From: Nocardioides sp.
GTDB taxonomy: Bacteria; Actinomycetota; Actinomycetes; Propionibacteriales; Nocardioidaceae
DNA length: 64,000 nt
Reading direction: 5' to 3'
NCBI GenBank assembly: GCA_030698375.1
Contig: JAUYLL010000060.1
Coordinates: 1 to 64,000, forward strand
Under the pieces are notes generated by a model. The model saw only the letters and a program-made list of their open reading frames with translations, was not told where the DNA came from and made no database searches. Positions 38,633 to 47,217 of this stretch are shown piece by piece. The stretch's first letter is position 1; each line of letters opens with the position of its first letter. Position numbers and translations under genes: made by a program.

Positions 38633-39130
38633 ATGAGCAACCAGCCGTCCTACGAGGAGCTCGCTCCCCTCCCCGCGTACGCCCAGCAGCCGGTCCCGAC
38701 CCCGTTCGAGGACGCCAACGGCTACCTCAACGTGCGCCACTACCTCGGCATCGGCAGCGAGGGGCTGGACGACTCGCTTACCGAGCTCGGGATCGAGTGG
38801 AACTGGCCGACCAAGGAGGGTCGTGCCTGCCTCTCCGCCGAGCACTACATCCGCTACCTCGACGGCCTGCGCAGCGGCGACCGGATGTCGGTCCGGGTCC
38901 GCCTCGTGGGCCGCTCCGAGCGGGCCGCCCACGCCGTGGTCTACGTCCTCGACGACACTCATGAGCGGCTGGCGTGCGTCTTCGAGGAGATCTTCCTGCA
39001 CGTCCTCGTCGAGGAGCGGCGGACTGCCCCGTGGCCCGACGTCGTCGCCACGGCCATGGACGCCCGTATCGCCGAGCAGGCCGCGCTGCCCTGGGAGCCC
39101 GGGCTGTCCGGCATGCTCGCCCTGCGGTGA
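38633..39130 (+). CDS. Acyl-CoA thioesterase, hotdog fold (4HBT type)
   Basis: Small 165-residue hotdog protein. The helix-forming region FEDANGYLNVRHYLGIGS matches the 4HBT type in which an early Asp/Asn-rich loop precedes the central helix. The rest forms the beta sheet (MSVRVRLVGRSERAAHAVVY). A TAGGGT box lies eight bases before the ATG, so translation may be nearly leaderless. The stop overlaps the next start (GTGA), coupling it to the BtuF-like gene. It is expected to hydrolyse an acyl-CoA; chain length unknown. Confidence 0.75.
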   Translation: MSNQPSYEELAPLPAYAQQPVPTPFEDANGYLNVRHYLGIGSEGLDDSLTELGIEWNWPTKEGRACLSAEHYIRYLDGLRSGDRMSVRVRLVGRSERAAHAVVYVLDDTHERLACVFEEIFLHVLVEERRTAPWPDVVATAMDARIAEQAALPWEPGLSGMLALR

Positions 39131-39873
39131 CCCGGACCCTCCACGACGACCTCGGCGCTCCCGTCGACGTCGCCGGCGTGGTCCGCCGGGTCGTCTCGCT
39201 CGTCCCCTCCCTCACCGAGGCGCTCGCCTCGGTGCGTCCCGAGGCGCTCGTCGGTGCCACCGTGTGGTGCACCCACCCCGCCGACCTCGACGTCCCGCGG
39301 GTCCGCGGCACCAAGAACCCCGACCTGGCCGCGATCCGCGCCCTGGCGCCGGACCTTGTGGTGGCCAACAAGGAGGAGAACCGCGAGCTCGACGTCCGCC
39401 GGCTCCGCGAGGCCGGCATCCCGGTCTGGGTCACCGACATCGCCACCGTGCCGGGTGCCGTCGCGTCGATGGAGACGTTGTTCGTCGACGCCCTCCGCTG
39501 GGCCCCCCCGAGCTGGCTGTCGCAGGCGAGGACCCTCTGGTGCGGTGACCTCCCCCCGGTGACCGGACGAGCCGTCGTACCCATCTGGCGGGACCCGTGG
39601 ATGGTCGTCGGCGGCGACACCTTCACCTCCGACCTGCTCCGCCGCCTGGGCTGGGAGAACGCGTACGCCGACACGGACCGCTACCCGACCGTCGAGCCGG
39701 CCGACATCGACGCCCGCCGGCCCGACGTGGTCCTCCTCCCGGACGAGCCCTACGTCTTCACCGCCGAGGACGGTCCGGAGGCGTTCGCGACGCCGACGCG
39801 GCTGGTGAGCGGGCGGCTGCTCACGTGGTACGGCCCGTCGTTGGTGGAAGCGGCGAAGACACTGCAGCGCTGA
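39127..39873 (+). CDS. Helical-backbone metal receptor (BtuF/cobalamin-binding-like) protein, cytoplasmic
   Basis: Protein of 248 residues with the fold of class III solute-binding proteins for vitamin B12 and iron chelates: RVVSLVPSLTEALASVRPEALVG with VWCTHPADLD, and VRGTKNPDLAAIRALAPDLVV. It has no signal peptide or lipobox, so it cannot act as an exported receptor unless the start is wrong, and upstream codons belong to the thioesterase gene. No ABC partner lies nearby. It may bind a corrinoid inside the cell, which is attractive because B12-dependent icmF lies 1.3 kb away. Confidence 0.75.
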   Translation: MTRTLHDDLGAPVDVAGVVRRVVSLVPSLTEALASVRPEALVGATVWCTHPADLDVPRVRGTKNPDLAAIRALAPDLVVANKEENRELDVRRLREAGIPVWVTDIATVPGAVASMETLFVDALRWAPPSWLSQARTLWCGDLPPVTGRAVVPIWRDPWMVVGGDTFTSDLLRRLGWENAYADTDRYPTVEPADIDARRPDVVLLPDEPYVFTAEDGPEAFATPTRLVSGRLLTWYGPSLVEAAKTLQR

Positions 39874-39896
39874 GCGTCCTCTGCCAGGGTGCTGCC

Positions 39897-40952
39897 ATGA
39901 CGTTGCGCGTGATCCAGTGGGCGACCGGCGGCGTGGGCCGCGCCGCGATCGAGGCCATCGACCGGCACCCCGAGCTCGAGCTCGTCGGCTGTTGGGTGCA
40001 CGACGAGGCGAAGGACGGCGTCGACGTCGGCGTGATCCTCGGAGACGACCCGATCGGCGTGCTCGCCACCACCGATAAGGACGCGCTGCTGGCCATCGGG
40101 GCCGACTGCGTGGTCTACGCCCCGCTGCTGCCGAGCACCCGGGACGTGTGCGCGATCCTGCGATCGGGGGCCAACGTGGTCACGCCGGTCGGCTGGTTCT
40201 ACCCCGACGCGGACCAGGGCTCGCGGGTCGAGGCGGCCGCCCGTGAGGGCGGGACGACCCTGCACGGGACCGGCCTCAACCCGGGCGGCATCACGGAGCT
40301 GCACCCGCTGGTCTTCTCCGCGCTGTCCTCGGCAGTGACCTTCGTGCGCGGCGAGGAGTTCTCCGACATCCGCACCTACGACGCCCCTGACGTCGTCCGC
40401 GACATCATGCTCTTCGGCGGCACCCCGGAGGAGGCGCGCAGCGGCCCGATGCTCGACCTGCTCTCGGCAGGGTTCCTGCAGTCGCTGCGAATGATGGTCG
40501 ACGTGCTCGGCTTCTCCCCCGATGCCGAGGTCCGCACCCAGCACGAGGTCGCCGTCGCCACCGCCCCGATCGACTCGCCGATCGGCGTGATCGAGCCCGG
40601 AAAGGTGGCCGGGCAGCGGTTCGCGTGGGAGGCCGTCGTCCGCGAGCGCGTCGTGGCACGGGTGGCCGTGAACTGGCTGATGGGCGAGGAACACCTCGAC
40701 CCGCCGTGGGCGTTCGGTCCGGAAGGTGAGCGGTTCGAGGTCGAGGTCCAGGGGGACCCGCCCGCCTTCGTGACCATCCGCGGGTGGCAGCCGGAGACGG
40801 TCGCCGAGGGCCTGGCCCGCAACCCCGGCGTCGTGGCGACCGCCGTGCACTGCGTCAGCTCGGTGCCGTACGTCGTGGCTGCCCCGCCGGGGATCGCGAC
40901 GTACGTCGACCTGCCTCTCGTGGCCGGGCGGGCCCACCCCGACCTCGCCTGA
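39897..40952 (+). CDS. NAD(P)-dependent amine dehydrogenase-like protein, second copy
   Basis: 351-residue Rossmann protein beginning LRVIQWATGGVGRAAIEAI, paralogous to the gene at 15340-16428. Both share the TGG/TGTVGR loop, the LVG(C/V)WV strand end, and a C terminus built around VPYVVAAPPG and DLPLV. AGGG lies eight bases before the ATG. The family is named after 2,4-diaminopentanoate dehydrogenase and DapB, but the biochemical role of these actinobacterial copies is open. Confidence 0.75.
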   Translation: MTLRVIQWATGGVGRAAIEAIDRHPELELVGCWVHDEAKDGVDVGVILGDDPIGVLATTDKDALLAIGADCVVYAPLLPSTRDVCAILRSGANVVTPVGWFYPDADQGSRVEAAAREGGTTLHGTGLNPGGITELHPLVFSALSSAVTFVRGEEFSDIRTYDAPDVVRDIMLFGGTPEEARSGPMLDLLSAGFLQSLRMMVDVLGFSPDAEVRTQHEVAVATAPIDSPIGVIEPGKVAGQRFAWEAVVRERVVARVAVNWLMGEEHLDPPWAFGPEGERFEVEVQGDPPAFVTIRGWQPETVAEGLARNPGVVATAVHCVSSVPYVVAAPPGIATYVDLPLVAGRAHPDLA

Positions 40953-41000
40953 TCCGACCTTCCACCCCGCGGCCGGTCGTCCTGTCCTAGTGTTCCGCTG

Positions 41001-43166
41001 ATGCCTCGGGTCCGTCCGCGGCGCGGACAGGCACGGAGGTCGTTGGTGACGCTGCGCGGGATCCTCGGGGGGCGAAGCCCCCGTCCGGAGGACGTGTCGC
41101 TCACCCTGGGCCTCGGCGTCCTCGCGCTGCTGGTCGTCGTCGACGCCGCCGCATCGGTCCACCTCAGCGGTGCCTACGCGGCCGGGGCGGTCATCACCGC
41201 GACGGCGGCGTCCGCCCGCCGCACCACAGTCGTGGCCGTGCTCGCCGTGGCGCTCGGGGCAGCGTCGACAACCTGGCACGACACGCTCGGGACCTACGAC
41301 TGGGGCCTGCGCCTGCTCGCCAACGTCCTGATCTCGGGTACGGCGGTCGCGGTGGCCTCGATCGGTCACCACCTGCGCGCGCGGATCATCGGTGCCACCA
41401 TGATGATGCAGGAGCTCGTCGACTCCCTCGCCGGCGAGCTCATCGGCGCGCGGACCATCAGCGCCGTCAGCGAGGCCTTCGTGACGAAGGCTCCGGTGGC
41501 CCTCGGCGCCGACCAGGTCCGCGTCCACGTGCTCGACGCGGACAAGGCGCTGCGTCCCCTCGCCTGGCACGGCAAGGAGCCCGCCCGCGAGGTCACGCAC
41601 GGTTCCGACCATCCCAAGGCGCGGGTGGCCGAGACCGGCCAGCCGCTCCACCTCCGGGACCGCGCAGAGATCGCCGCCCACTTCCCGGACCTGGTCACCC
41701 GGCGGGACGCCCACGCCCGCGCCGCGCGGTCCGTCCACGTGCTGCCGTTGGCCAAGGACGGCGTGGTCGAGGGCGTGCTGACGATCTCCTTCCCCCCGTC
41801 CCACCCACTCCCTCGCACGCAGGAGGACTTCCTCGTCTCCATCAGTGGCGCGCTGGGTGAGGCGCTCCACCGCGCCGCCGACCTCGCCCGCGAGGACCTC
41901 GCGGCCCAGCGGTTGCAGCTCCTGCACGAGTCGGCCGCCACGCTGGCCGGGAGCCTGGACGTCGACACCACCGTGACCGAGGTCTGCCGACTGCTGGTGC
42001 CGCGGTTCGCGGACTGGTGTGCCGTGCACCTCGAGCGCGACGGGACGCTCGACACGGTAGCGCTGCAGCACGTCGACCCCGTGCGCACCCGATGGGCGCT
42101 GGGCATGATGGAAGGTTTCCCCACGCCTGCCGAGGACGCCCCGACCGGCGCCCGGGCGGTGATGCGCTCGGGCCGCAGTGAGCACTACCCCTTCATCCCC
42201 TCCGAGCTGCTGGAGACCGCGGCCAGCAGCCCCGAGCACCTCGCGCTGCTGCGCCAGCTCGGCATGCGCAGCGCCATGGTGGTCCCCCTCCTCGGTCGCT
42301 CGGGTCCCCTCGGCGCCATCACCTTGGTCCAGGCAGAGTCCGGTCGCCAGTACGCCGAGGAGGACGTCACCTTCCTCGAGCAGTTGGCCGGACATGCGGC
42401 ACACGCCCTGGAGACCGCGGTGACGTTCGCGGACCAGACCGAGCGGCTGGCCGACATGACGAAGGTGGCCGAGGCCGCCCAGCAGGCCATCCTCGCCCCA
42501 CCCCCGGAGCGCGTCGGTCCGGTGCGTCTCGCGGCGCGCTACCGCGGCGCGGCGTCCGAGGCCCAGATCGGCGGGGACCTCTTCGAGGTGGTTCCCGTCG
42601 ACGGCGCCGTCCGTCTGCTCATCGGCGACGTCCGCGGCAAGGGGCTGACCGCGGTGCGGACGGCCACCATCGTGCTCGGGGAGTTCCGCGCCGCCGCGGC
42701 GGAGACCGGGGACCTCGCCCGCATCGCCCGCTCGATCGACCGGGGGATGCGGCCCTACCTGGCCAACCCCGAGGACTTCGTCACCGCCTGCCTCCTGGAG
42801 ATCACCGCAGACGGCCGCTTTAGCGCGGTCTCCTGCGGCCATCCCGCGCCCGTGCACCTCTCCGCGGGCCGCTTGACGGAGGTTCCGGTCGACCACGCCC
42901 CGCCGCTGGGCCTCGGCGCCAGCCCCGTGCCGGCGCACGGCCGGCTGCAGCACGGGGACCGTCTGGTGATGTTCACCGACGGGCTCATCGAGGCGCGCAC
43001 CCCGAACCGGGCGTTCGTCGACGCCGCGACGGTGCTCTCCGCCCTGGCCGCCGCGCCGTTCGAGCTGGCCCTCGACACCGCTCTCGAGTCGCTGGAGGGC
43101 CAGACCTCCGGGTCGCTCGACGACGACCTGGCACTCTTGCTCGCCGAGTACGACCCGAAGGACTGA
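41001..43166 (+). CDS. Membrane-anchored GAF/PP2C (SpoIIE, RsbU-type) serine phosphatase
   Basis: Sensor phosphatase of 721 residues. The N terminus has three to four hydrophobic segments (about 33-125). Two GAF-like sensory domains follow (about 155-300 and 310-460), then a PP2C/SpoIIE domain with QIGGDLFEVVPVDG, LLIGDVRGKGLTAV and DDLALLLAEYD supplying the metal-binding aspartates. Such proteins dephosphorylate an anti-anti-sigma factor and so release a SigB/F-type sigma. A sigma factor of that type lies 4 kb downstream (47218), but no anti-sigma or antagonist gene is in the window. A TAGTGT box seven bases before the ATG suggests a leaderless message. Confidence 0.88.
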   Translation: MPRVRPRRGQARRSLVTLRGILGGRSPRPEDVSLTLGLGVLALLVVVDAAASVHLSGAYAAGAVITATAASARRTTVVAVLAVALGAASTTWHDTLGTYDWGLRLLANVLISGTAVAVASIGHHLRARIIGATMMMQELVDSLAGELIGARTISAVSEAFVTKAPVALGADQVRVHVLDADKALRPLAWHGKEPAREVTHGSDHPKARVAETGQPLHLRDRAEIAAHFPDLVTRRDAHARAARSVHVLPLAKDGVVEGVLTISFPPSHPLPRTQEDFLVSISGALGEALHRAADLAREDLAAQRLQLLHESAATLAGSLDVDTTVTEVCRLLVPRFADWCAVHLERDGTLDTVALQHVDPVRTRWALGMMEGFPTPAEDAPTGARAVMRSGRSEHYPFIPSELLETAASSPEHLALLRQLGMRSAMVVPLLGRSGPLGAITLVQAESGRQYAEEDVTFLEQLAGHAAHALETAVTFADQTERLADMTKVAEAAQQAILAPPPERVGPVRLAARYRGAASEAQIGGDLFEVVPVDGAVRLLIGDVRGKGLTAVRTATIVLGEFRAAAAETGDLARIARSIDRGMRPYLANPEDFVTACLLEITADGRFSAVSCGHPAPVHLSAGRLTEVPVDHAPPLGLGASPVPAHGRLQHGDRLVMFTDGLIEARTPNRAFVDAATVLSALAAAPFELALDTALESLEGQTSGSLDDDLALLLAEYDPKD

Positions 43167-43201
43167 GCTCCAGGCCGCGGCCCCCACGAGGAGGACACAC
43201 G

Positions 43202-43999
43202 ATGCAGGTCGCCGACAAGGTCTTCGTCGTCACCGGAGGTGGCAACGGGATCGGACGGGAGGTCGTGCTCGAGCTCCTCGCACGGGGAGCGCGGGTGGCC
43301 GCGGTGGACCTCCGCGCCACGTCCCTGGAGGAGACCGCCCGACTCGCTGCTGCCGAGCCCGACCAGCTGAGCACCCACACCGTGGACGTCACGGACCCCG
43401 GCGCCGTCGCCGCGCTGGGTCCGGAGGTGCGCAGCCTGCACGGGCAGGTCGACGGGCTGGTGAACGTCGCCGGGATCATCCAGCGCTTCGCCCCCTTCCT
43501 CGACCTCGAGACCGCCGAGATCGAGAAGGTCCTCGCGGTGAACTTCTGGGGCGTCGTGCACCTGACGCGGGAGTTCCTCCCCCACCTGGTCGAGCGCACG
43601 GAGGCCAGCCTGGTCAACGTCGCGAGCATGGGCGCCTTCGTGCCGGTCCCGGGCCAGGCCGTCTACGGCGCCAGCAAGGCTGCGGTGAAGCTGCTCACCG
43701 AGGCGCTGTACGCCGAGCTCCGCGGCACCGCGGTCACGGTCACTGCGGTCTATCCCGGCGCCATCGGGACGGACATCGCCGCGAACTCCGGTGTCGGGGC
43801 CCCCGACGGGGAGGGCCCCGAGATCAAGACCACCTCGCCCCGGGACGCCGGCCGCCAGGTGGTCGACGGCATCGAGGAGGGCGCGTACCGCGTCCGCATC
43901 GGGCGCGACGCGACGATGCTCGACCGGCTCTCCCGGTTGATGCCTCGCCGCGCCACCGACCTCGTCGCCCGTCGCATGCAGTCGCTGCTCGACGGTTGA
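43202..43999 (+). CDS. Short-chain dehydrogenase/reductase
   Basis: Classical SDR, 265 residues: VVTGGGNGIGREVV, VNVAGIIQ in place of NNAG, the catalytic Ser in VNVASMGAFVP and YGASKAAVKLL. An Asp after beta-2 (AAVDLRATS) points to NAD. The C-terminal extension (RIGRDATMLDRLSRLMPRR) resembles those of SDRs with a membrane-near substrate. GGAGG lies eight bases before the ATG. It follows the phosphatase gene by 35 bases. Confidence 0.85.
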   Translation: MQVADKVFVVTGGGNGIGREVVLELLARGARVAAVDLRATSLEETARLAAAEPDQLSTHTVDVTDPGAVAALGPEVRSLHGQVDGLVNVAGIIQRFAPFLDLETAEIEKVLAVNFWGVVHLTREFLPHLVERTEASLVNVASMGAFVPVPGQAVYGASKAAVKLLTEALYAELRGTAVTVTAVYPGAIGTDIAANSGVGAPDGEGPEIKTTSPRDAGRQVVDGIEEGAYRVRIGRDATMLDRLSRLMPRRATDLVARRMQSLLDG

Positions 44000-44005
44000 G
44001 CCTGC

Positions 44006-44170
44006 TCAGCCGCAGCGGGCCGTGAAGTCGCCCTCTCCGACGTAGACCACGAGCTGGTTCGGGCGACAGCGTCGACGAAGGCCGGGGTGCCGGCCTCCGC
44101 GGGGGCCTCCTCGGCGGGGTCGTGGACCGGGCCTGGTTCAACGTATCGGGGTCGACGCCGGGCCTCAGTA
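44006..44170 (-). pseudogene. Possible C-terminal remnant
   Basis: The last 21 codons before a minus-strand stop at 44006 read CRPNQLVVYVGEGDFTARCG with nearly all C/G third positions, as in real genes. Just upstream the good codon signal moves to another frame (PVHDPAEEAPAEAGTPAFVD), which suggests a frameshift near 44070-44090. No start or ribosome site is recognisable. The rest of the gap up to 44258 shows only the ribosome site of the next SDR gene. Confidence 0.3.
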
Positions 44171-44258
44171 GTTTTCAGCAGGTAGACCGCGCCGGTCGCT
44201 GTCCGGTGGTCTACTGCCCTCGCACGCACAACCCCTCACCCCTCCCCGAGGAGAACCC

Positions 44259-44993
44259 ATGACGACCCAGACCGACCGTGCCCAGCGCTTCACCGACCGC
44301 CGGATCGTCGTGACCGGCGCCGCCGGCGGTGTCGGCAAGTCGCTGTGCGACCTGCTCCGCGCCGAGGGAGCCCGCGTGCTCGGCACGGACGTCACCCCTG
44401 CCGACGGCGTCGTGCCCGCCGACCTCGCCGATCCGACCGCGGTGGCCGGCTTCGTCGAGGACGCGCTGGGCGAGCTGGGCGGACTGGACGTGCTGTGCAA
44501 CGTCGCCGGCGTGCACGCGTTCGCGAAGCTGGAGGACCTCAGCGTCGAGGTCCTCCAACGGCACCTGACGGTCAACGTCCAGGCCCCGATGCTGCTCACC
44601 CAGGGGTTCCTGCCGGCGCTCACCGAGAGCCGCGGCAACGTGGTCTCGGTGACCTCGATATCGGCAGTGATGGGCCAGCCGTACAACGCCGCCTACTGCG
44701 CCAGCAAGGCCGGCCTGCTGCTGATGATGCGCGCGCTGGCCGTCGAGCTCGCCGCCAAGGGCATCCGGGTCAACTGCGTCTCGCCCGGGGGCATCGACAC
44801 CGCGATGCCGCAGCAGGCCGCCCAGCAGCTGCCCCCCGACGTCGACTGGAACCTCATCGCCAAGAGCCAGAGCGTCATCCCGGGCTTCATGCCGCCGGTC
44901 GACGTCGCTGAGGCCATCGCCTTCCTCGCCTCCGACGCCGCCGCCTCCATCACCGGCGCCAACCTGGTCGTCGACCGAGGCGTGGTGTGGTGA
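44259..44993 (+). CDS. Short-chain dehydrogenase/reductase
   Basis: SDR of 244 residues with VVTGAAGGVGKSL, CNVAGVHAF, the catalytic SVTSISAVMGQ and YCASKAGLLL, and the C-terminal GANLVVDRGVVW. An Asp after beta-2 (GTDVTPAD) favours NAD. GAGGAGAA precedes the ATG. It is followed after four bases by the lipase-type hydrolase gene, so the two likely act in one pathway. Confidence 0.86.
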   Translation: MTTQTDRAQRFTDRRIVVTGAAGGVGKSLCDLLRAEGARVLGTDVTPADGVVPADLADPTAVAGFVEDALGELGGLDVLCNVAGVHAFAKLEDLSVEVLQRHLTVNVQAPMLLTQGFLPALTESRGNVVSVTSISAVMGQPYNAAYCASKAGLLLMMRALAVELAAKGIRVNCVSPGGIDTAMPQQAAQQLPPDVDWNLIAKSQSVIPGFMPPVDVAEAIAFLASDAAASITGANLVVDRGVVW

Positions 44994-44997
44994 GCCG

Positions 44998-45873
44998 GTG
45001 AGCTGGCAGATGCGCGCCGTCGCGACCTTCCTCGGGCTGACCCGCGGTCGGCGCTTCCGCACCGAGGACGGTGGTCGCGCGCTGCTGGAGCGGCCGAAGC
45101 GCTCCTCCGAGCCGCCGGCTCGGGTCCTGCGCGGGCTGGACGTGCGGCGCGAGCAGGTGCACGGCCGCCCCGTCCACGTCCTGAGTCCGGCCGGTGGTCC
45201 GCGCACCCGCGGCACGGTGGTCTACCTGCACGGTGGCGCCTACGTGTCCACGATCGTCCGCCAGCACTGGGCCCTCGTCGCCGAGGTCGTGCGCGAGGTC
45301 GGCTGCGAGGTGCGCGTCCCGCTCTACGGCCTGGCCCCCGACCACCACGCGCCCGAGGCGATCGCGCTCGTCCGGGCGGTCCTCGACGGCGCGCGGGGGC
45401 CGACGTACCTGCTGGGGGACTCGGCCGGCGGCGGGTTGGCGCTCGCGACGACGCAGCGGGTGGTCGAGGACGGCGGCACGGCTCCGGCCGGCCTGACGCT
45501 CGTCGCGCCCTGGTTGGACCTCGGTCTGCGCAACCCGGAGATCCCCGCCATCCAGCCGCACGACCCGTGGCTCTCCCTGCCCGGGCTCCGCCCCCTCGCG
45601 GCGGCATGGGCAGACGGGCTCTCCTACGACGACCCCCGGGTGAGCCCGCTCTTCGGCAGGCTCGACGGCCTGCCGCCGATCGCACTGCACGTCGGCACAC
45701 GCGACATCACCCTCGCCGACTGCCGGGAGCTGCGCGACCGCGCACCTTCGGGCGGTCTCACCGTCCACGAGGTACCGGGCGCGGTGCACGTCCACCCGTT
45801 GCTGCCGGTGCCCGAGGGCAGGGTGGCGCGCGGGCTGATCGTCGACGAGGTCCGTCGGGGGCTCGGTGTCTGA
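44998..45873 (+). CDS. Alpha/beta hydrolase, hormone-sensitive-lipase family
   Basis: Esterase of 291 residues with the HSL-family oxyanion motif VVYLHGGAYVS, the nucleophile GDSAGGGLAL, and the acid and His near HVGTRDITLAD and GAVHVHPLLP. No signal peptide, so cytosolic. The GTG start at 44998 follows the SDR stop by four bases. Similar to mycobacterial Lip proteins that act on short acyl esters. Confidence 0.87.
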   Translation: MSWQMRAVATFLGLTRGRRFRTEDGGRALLERPKRSSEPPARVLRGLDVRREQVHGRPVHVLSPAGGPRTRGTVVYLHGGAYVSTIVRQHWALVAEVVREVGCEVRVPLYGLAPDHHAPEAIALVRAVLDGARGPTYLLGDSAGGGLALATTQRVVEDGGTAPAGLTLVAPWLDLGLRNPEIPAIQPHDPWLSLPGLRPLAAAWADGLSYDDPRVSPLFGRLDGLPPIALHVGTRDITLADCRELRDRAPSGGLTVHEVPGAVHVHPLLPVPEGRVARGLIVDEVRRGLGV

Positions 45874-45888
45874 GCCCGTCACGCAGGC

Positions 45889-46920
45889 TCAGTCCGAGGC
45901 GCGCCAGGTGTCCGCGATCGTGCGGTAGCTGGCGATCCGCCGGGGGCGGTCCAGGCTGGGTGTCACCACGACGACCTCGTCGGCCTGGGTCTGCTCCCGC
46001 AGGTCCTGGAGGCGGGCGACGACGTCGGTCGCCTCACCGGTGGCCATCCGGGGGTCGCGAGGCTTGCGGTGGTCGCGGAACTCCGCGGACCGAGCGAACT
46101 CCGTGACCTCCTCGGGCCGCAGCGGCGTACGCCGGTTGCGGGCGAGGTTGCGCATCGTCAGCGCCCACGCGGCCTCGAACTCCAGCACCGCCTCCTCGTC
46201 GTCGGAGGCGAAGGCCAGGACCGAGACGGCCGACCAGGGCTGGTCGCCCTCGCGCCGCGGGGCGAAGCTGCTGCGGTAGCCGCGCAGCACGTCGACGGCC
46301 AGGTCGGGGCTCTGGTGGTGGGCGAAGACCGCGTTGAGTCCGTTCACCGCCGCGAAGCTGGGTCCGTAGCCGCTGGAGCCGAGGAGGAAGACCTCGGGGA
46401 CGTCGGGCACCCGCGGCGCGGCGACGAGCTGGGCGTAGGGGTGGCTCTCGGGGAACGGCTCGCCGGCCTCGAGGAAGGCCAGCAGCTCGGCCACCTGGCC
46501 GGGGAACTCCCGCGCTGCGTCCCCGGCTGCGCCGCGGCGCAGCACGTGCGCGGTGAGCGGGTCGGTACCCGGCGCGCGCCCCAGGCCGAGGTCGACACGG
46601 CCGGGGTACATCGCCAGGAGGGTGCGGAACACCTCGGCGACCTTGAACGGAGCATGGTTGGGCAGCATGATCCCGGCGGCCCCGATCCGGATCCGCTCGG
46701 TGCGTGCGCCCAGGTGGGCGAGCAGGATCTCCGGGGCGCTGCAGGCCAGGGACTCCATGTTGTGGTGCTCGGAGACCCAGTAGCGGTGGTAGCCCGCCGA
46801 CTCGACGGCCTGCGCCACCTCGACCGCACCGGCGATCGCGTCGTGAGCGGGCTCGCCGTGCTCGATGCCGACGAAGTCGAGCACCGAGAGCGGCAGGACG
46901 ACAGGCTCGGAGGAGGTCAC
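45889..46920 (-). CDS. LLM-class flavin-dependent oxidoreductase
   Basis: Bacterial-luciferase-like monooxygenase of 343 residues: LPLSVLDFVGI at the start, YHRYWVSEHHNMESLACSAP, GAAGIMLPNHAPFKVAE and DLGLGRAPGTDP, the last two typical of the MsnO8-like branch. It uses reduced FMN (or F420) to oxidise an unknown substrate. I start at the GTG at 46920 because family members begin just before LPLSVLD; the ribosome site there is poor. It converges with the lipase-type gene. Confidence 0.85.
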   Translation of the reverse strand: MTSSEPVVLPLSVLDFVGIEHGEPAHDAIAGAVEVAQAVESAGYHRYWVSEHHNMESLACSAPEILLAHLGARTERIRIGAAGIMLPNHAPFKVAEVFRTLLAMYPGRVDLGLGRAPGTDPLTAHVLRRGAAGDAAREFPGQVAELLAFLEAGEPFPESHPYAQLVAAPRVPDVPEVFLLGSSGYGPSFAAVNGLNAVFAHHQSPDLAVDVLRGYRSSFAPRREGDQPWSAVSVLAFASDDEEAVLEFEAAWALTMRNLARNRRTPLRPEEVTEFARSAEFRDHRKPRDPRMATGEATDVVARLQDLREQTQADEVVVVTPSLDRPRRIASYRTIADTWRASD

Positions 46921-47071
46921 ATGGGGATTCAGCGCCTCGGCTCGCCCCGGTATTCCCCTGCGTGGGCTGGCGTCATGGCGGATGGCGGGGGTGCACCGCA
47001 CGGACGGGTCCGCCGGCCCCGCCGGTCGGCCCAGCAGACGCCCCTCAGCACCGGATGGAGCGATGGTTGAG

Positions 47072-47106
47072 GTCAAGGGACCCTTGACAGGTCGCGCGGG
47101 CCGGGC
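47072..47106 (+). promoter_or_regulatory. Inverted repeat overlapping a TTGACA box before the sigma factor gene
   Basis: GTCAAGGG-A-CCCTTGAC (47072-47088) is a perfect inverted repeat whose right end forms a consensus TTGACA (47084-47089). The expected -10 position 17 bases on reads AATCCT, a weak box. The rest of the 46921-47217 gap shows no gene; it should hold the promoters of both divergent genes. Confidence 0.35.
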
Positions 47107-47217
47107 AATCCTGCCAAGGAGCCCCTTTGTTCTCGGGGTCAGACCCCAGACCGGTCGGGTCGCCTCGCCAGCCCGTGTGCAACACGCCGCACGGACAGCT
47201 CCACATTCGGGAATCTG

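Noticed and set aside
39750-43187. 1145-codon open frame antisense to the amine-dehydrogenase-like and phosphatase genes
   Set aside because: Both sense genes have clear motifs and starts. The opposite frame is a low-complexity Gly/Arg/Val/Asp-rich shadow.
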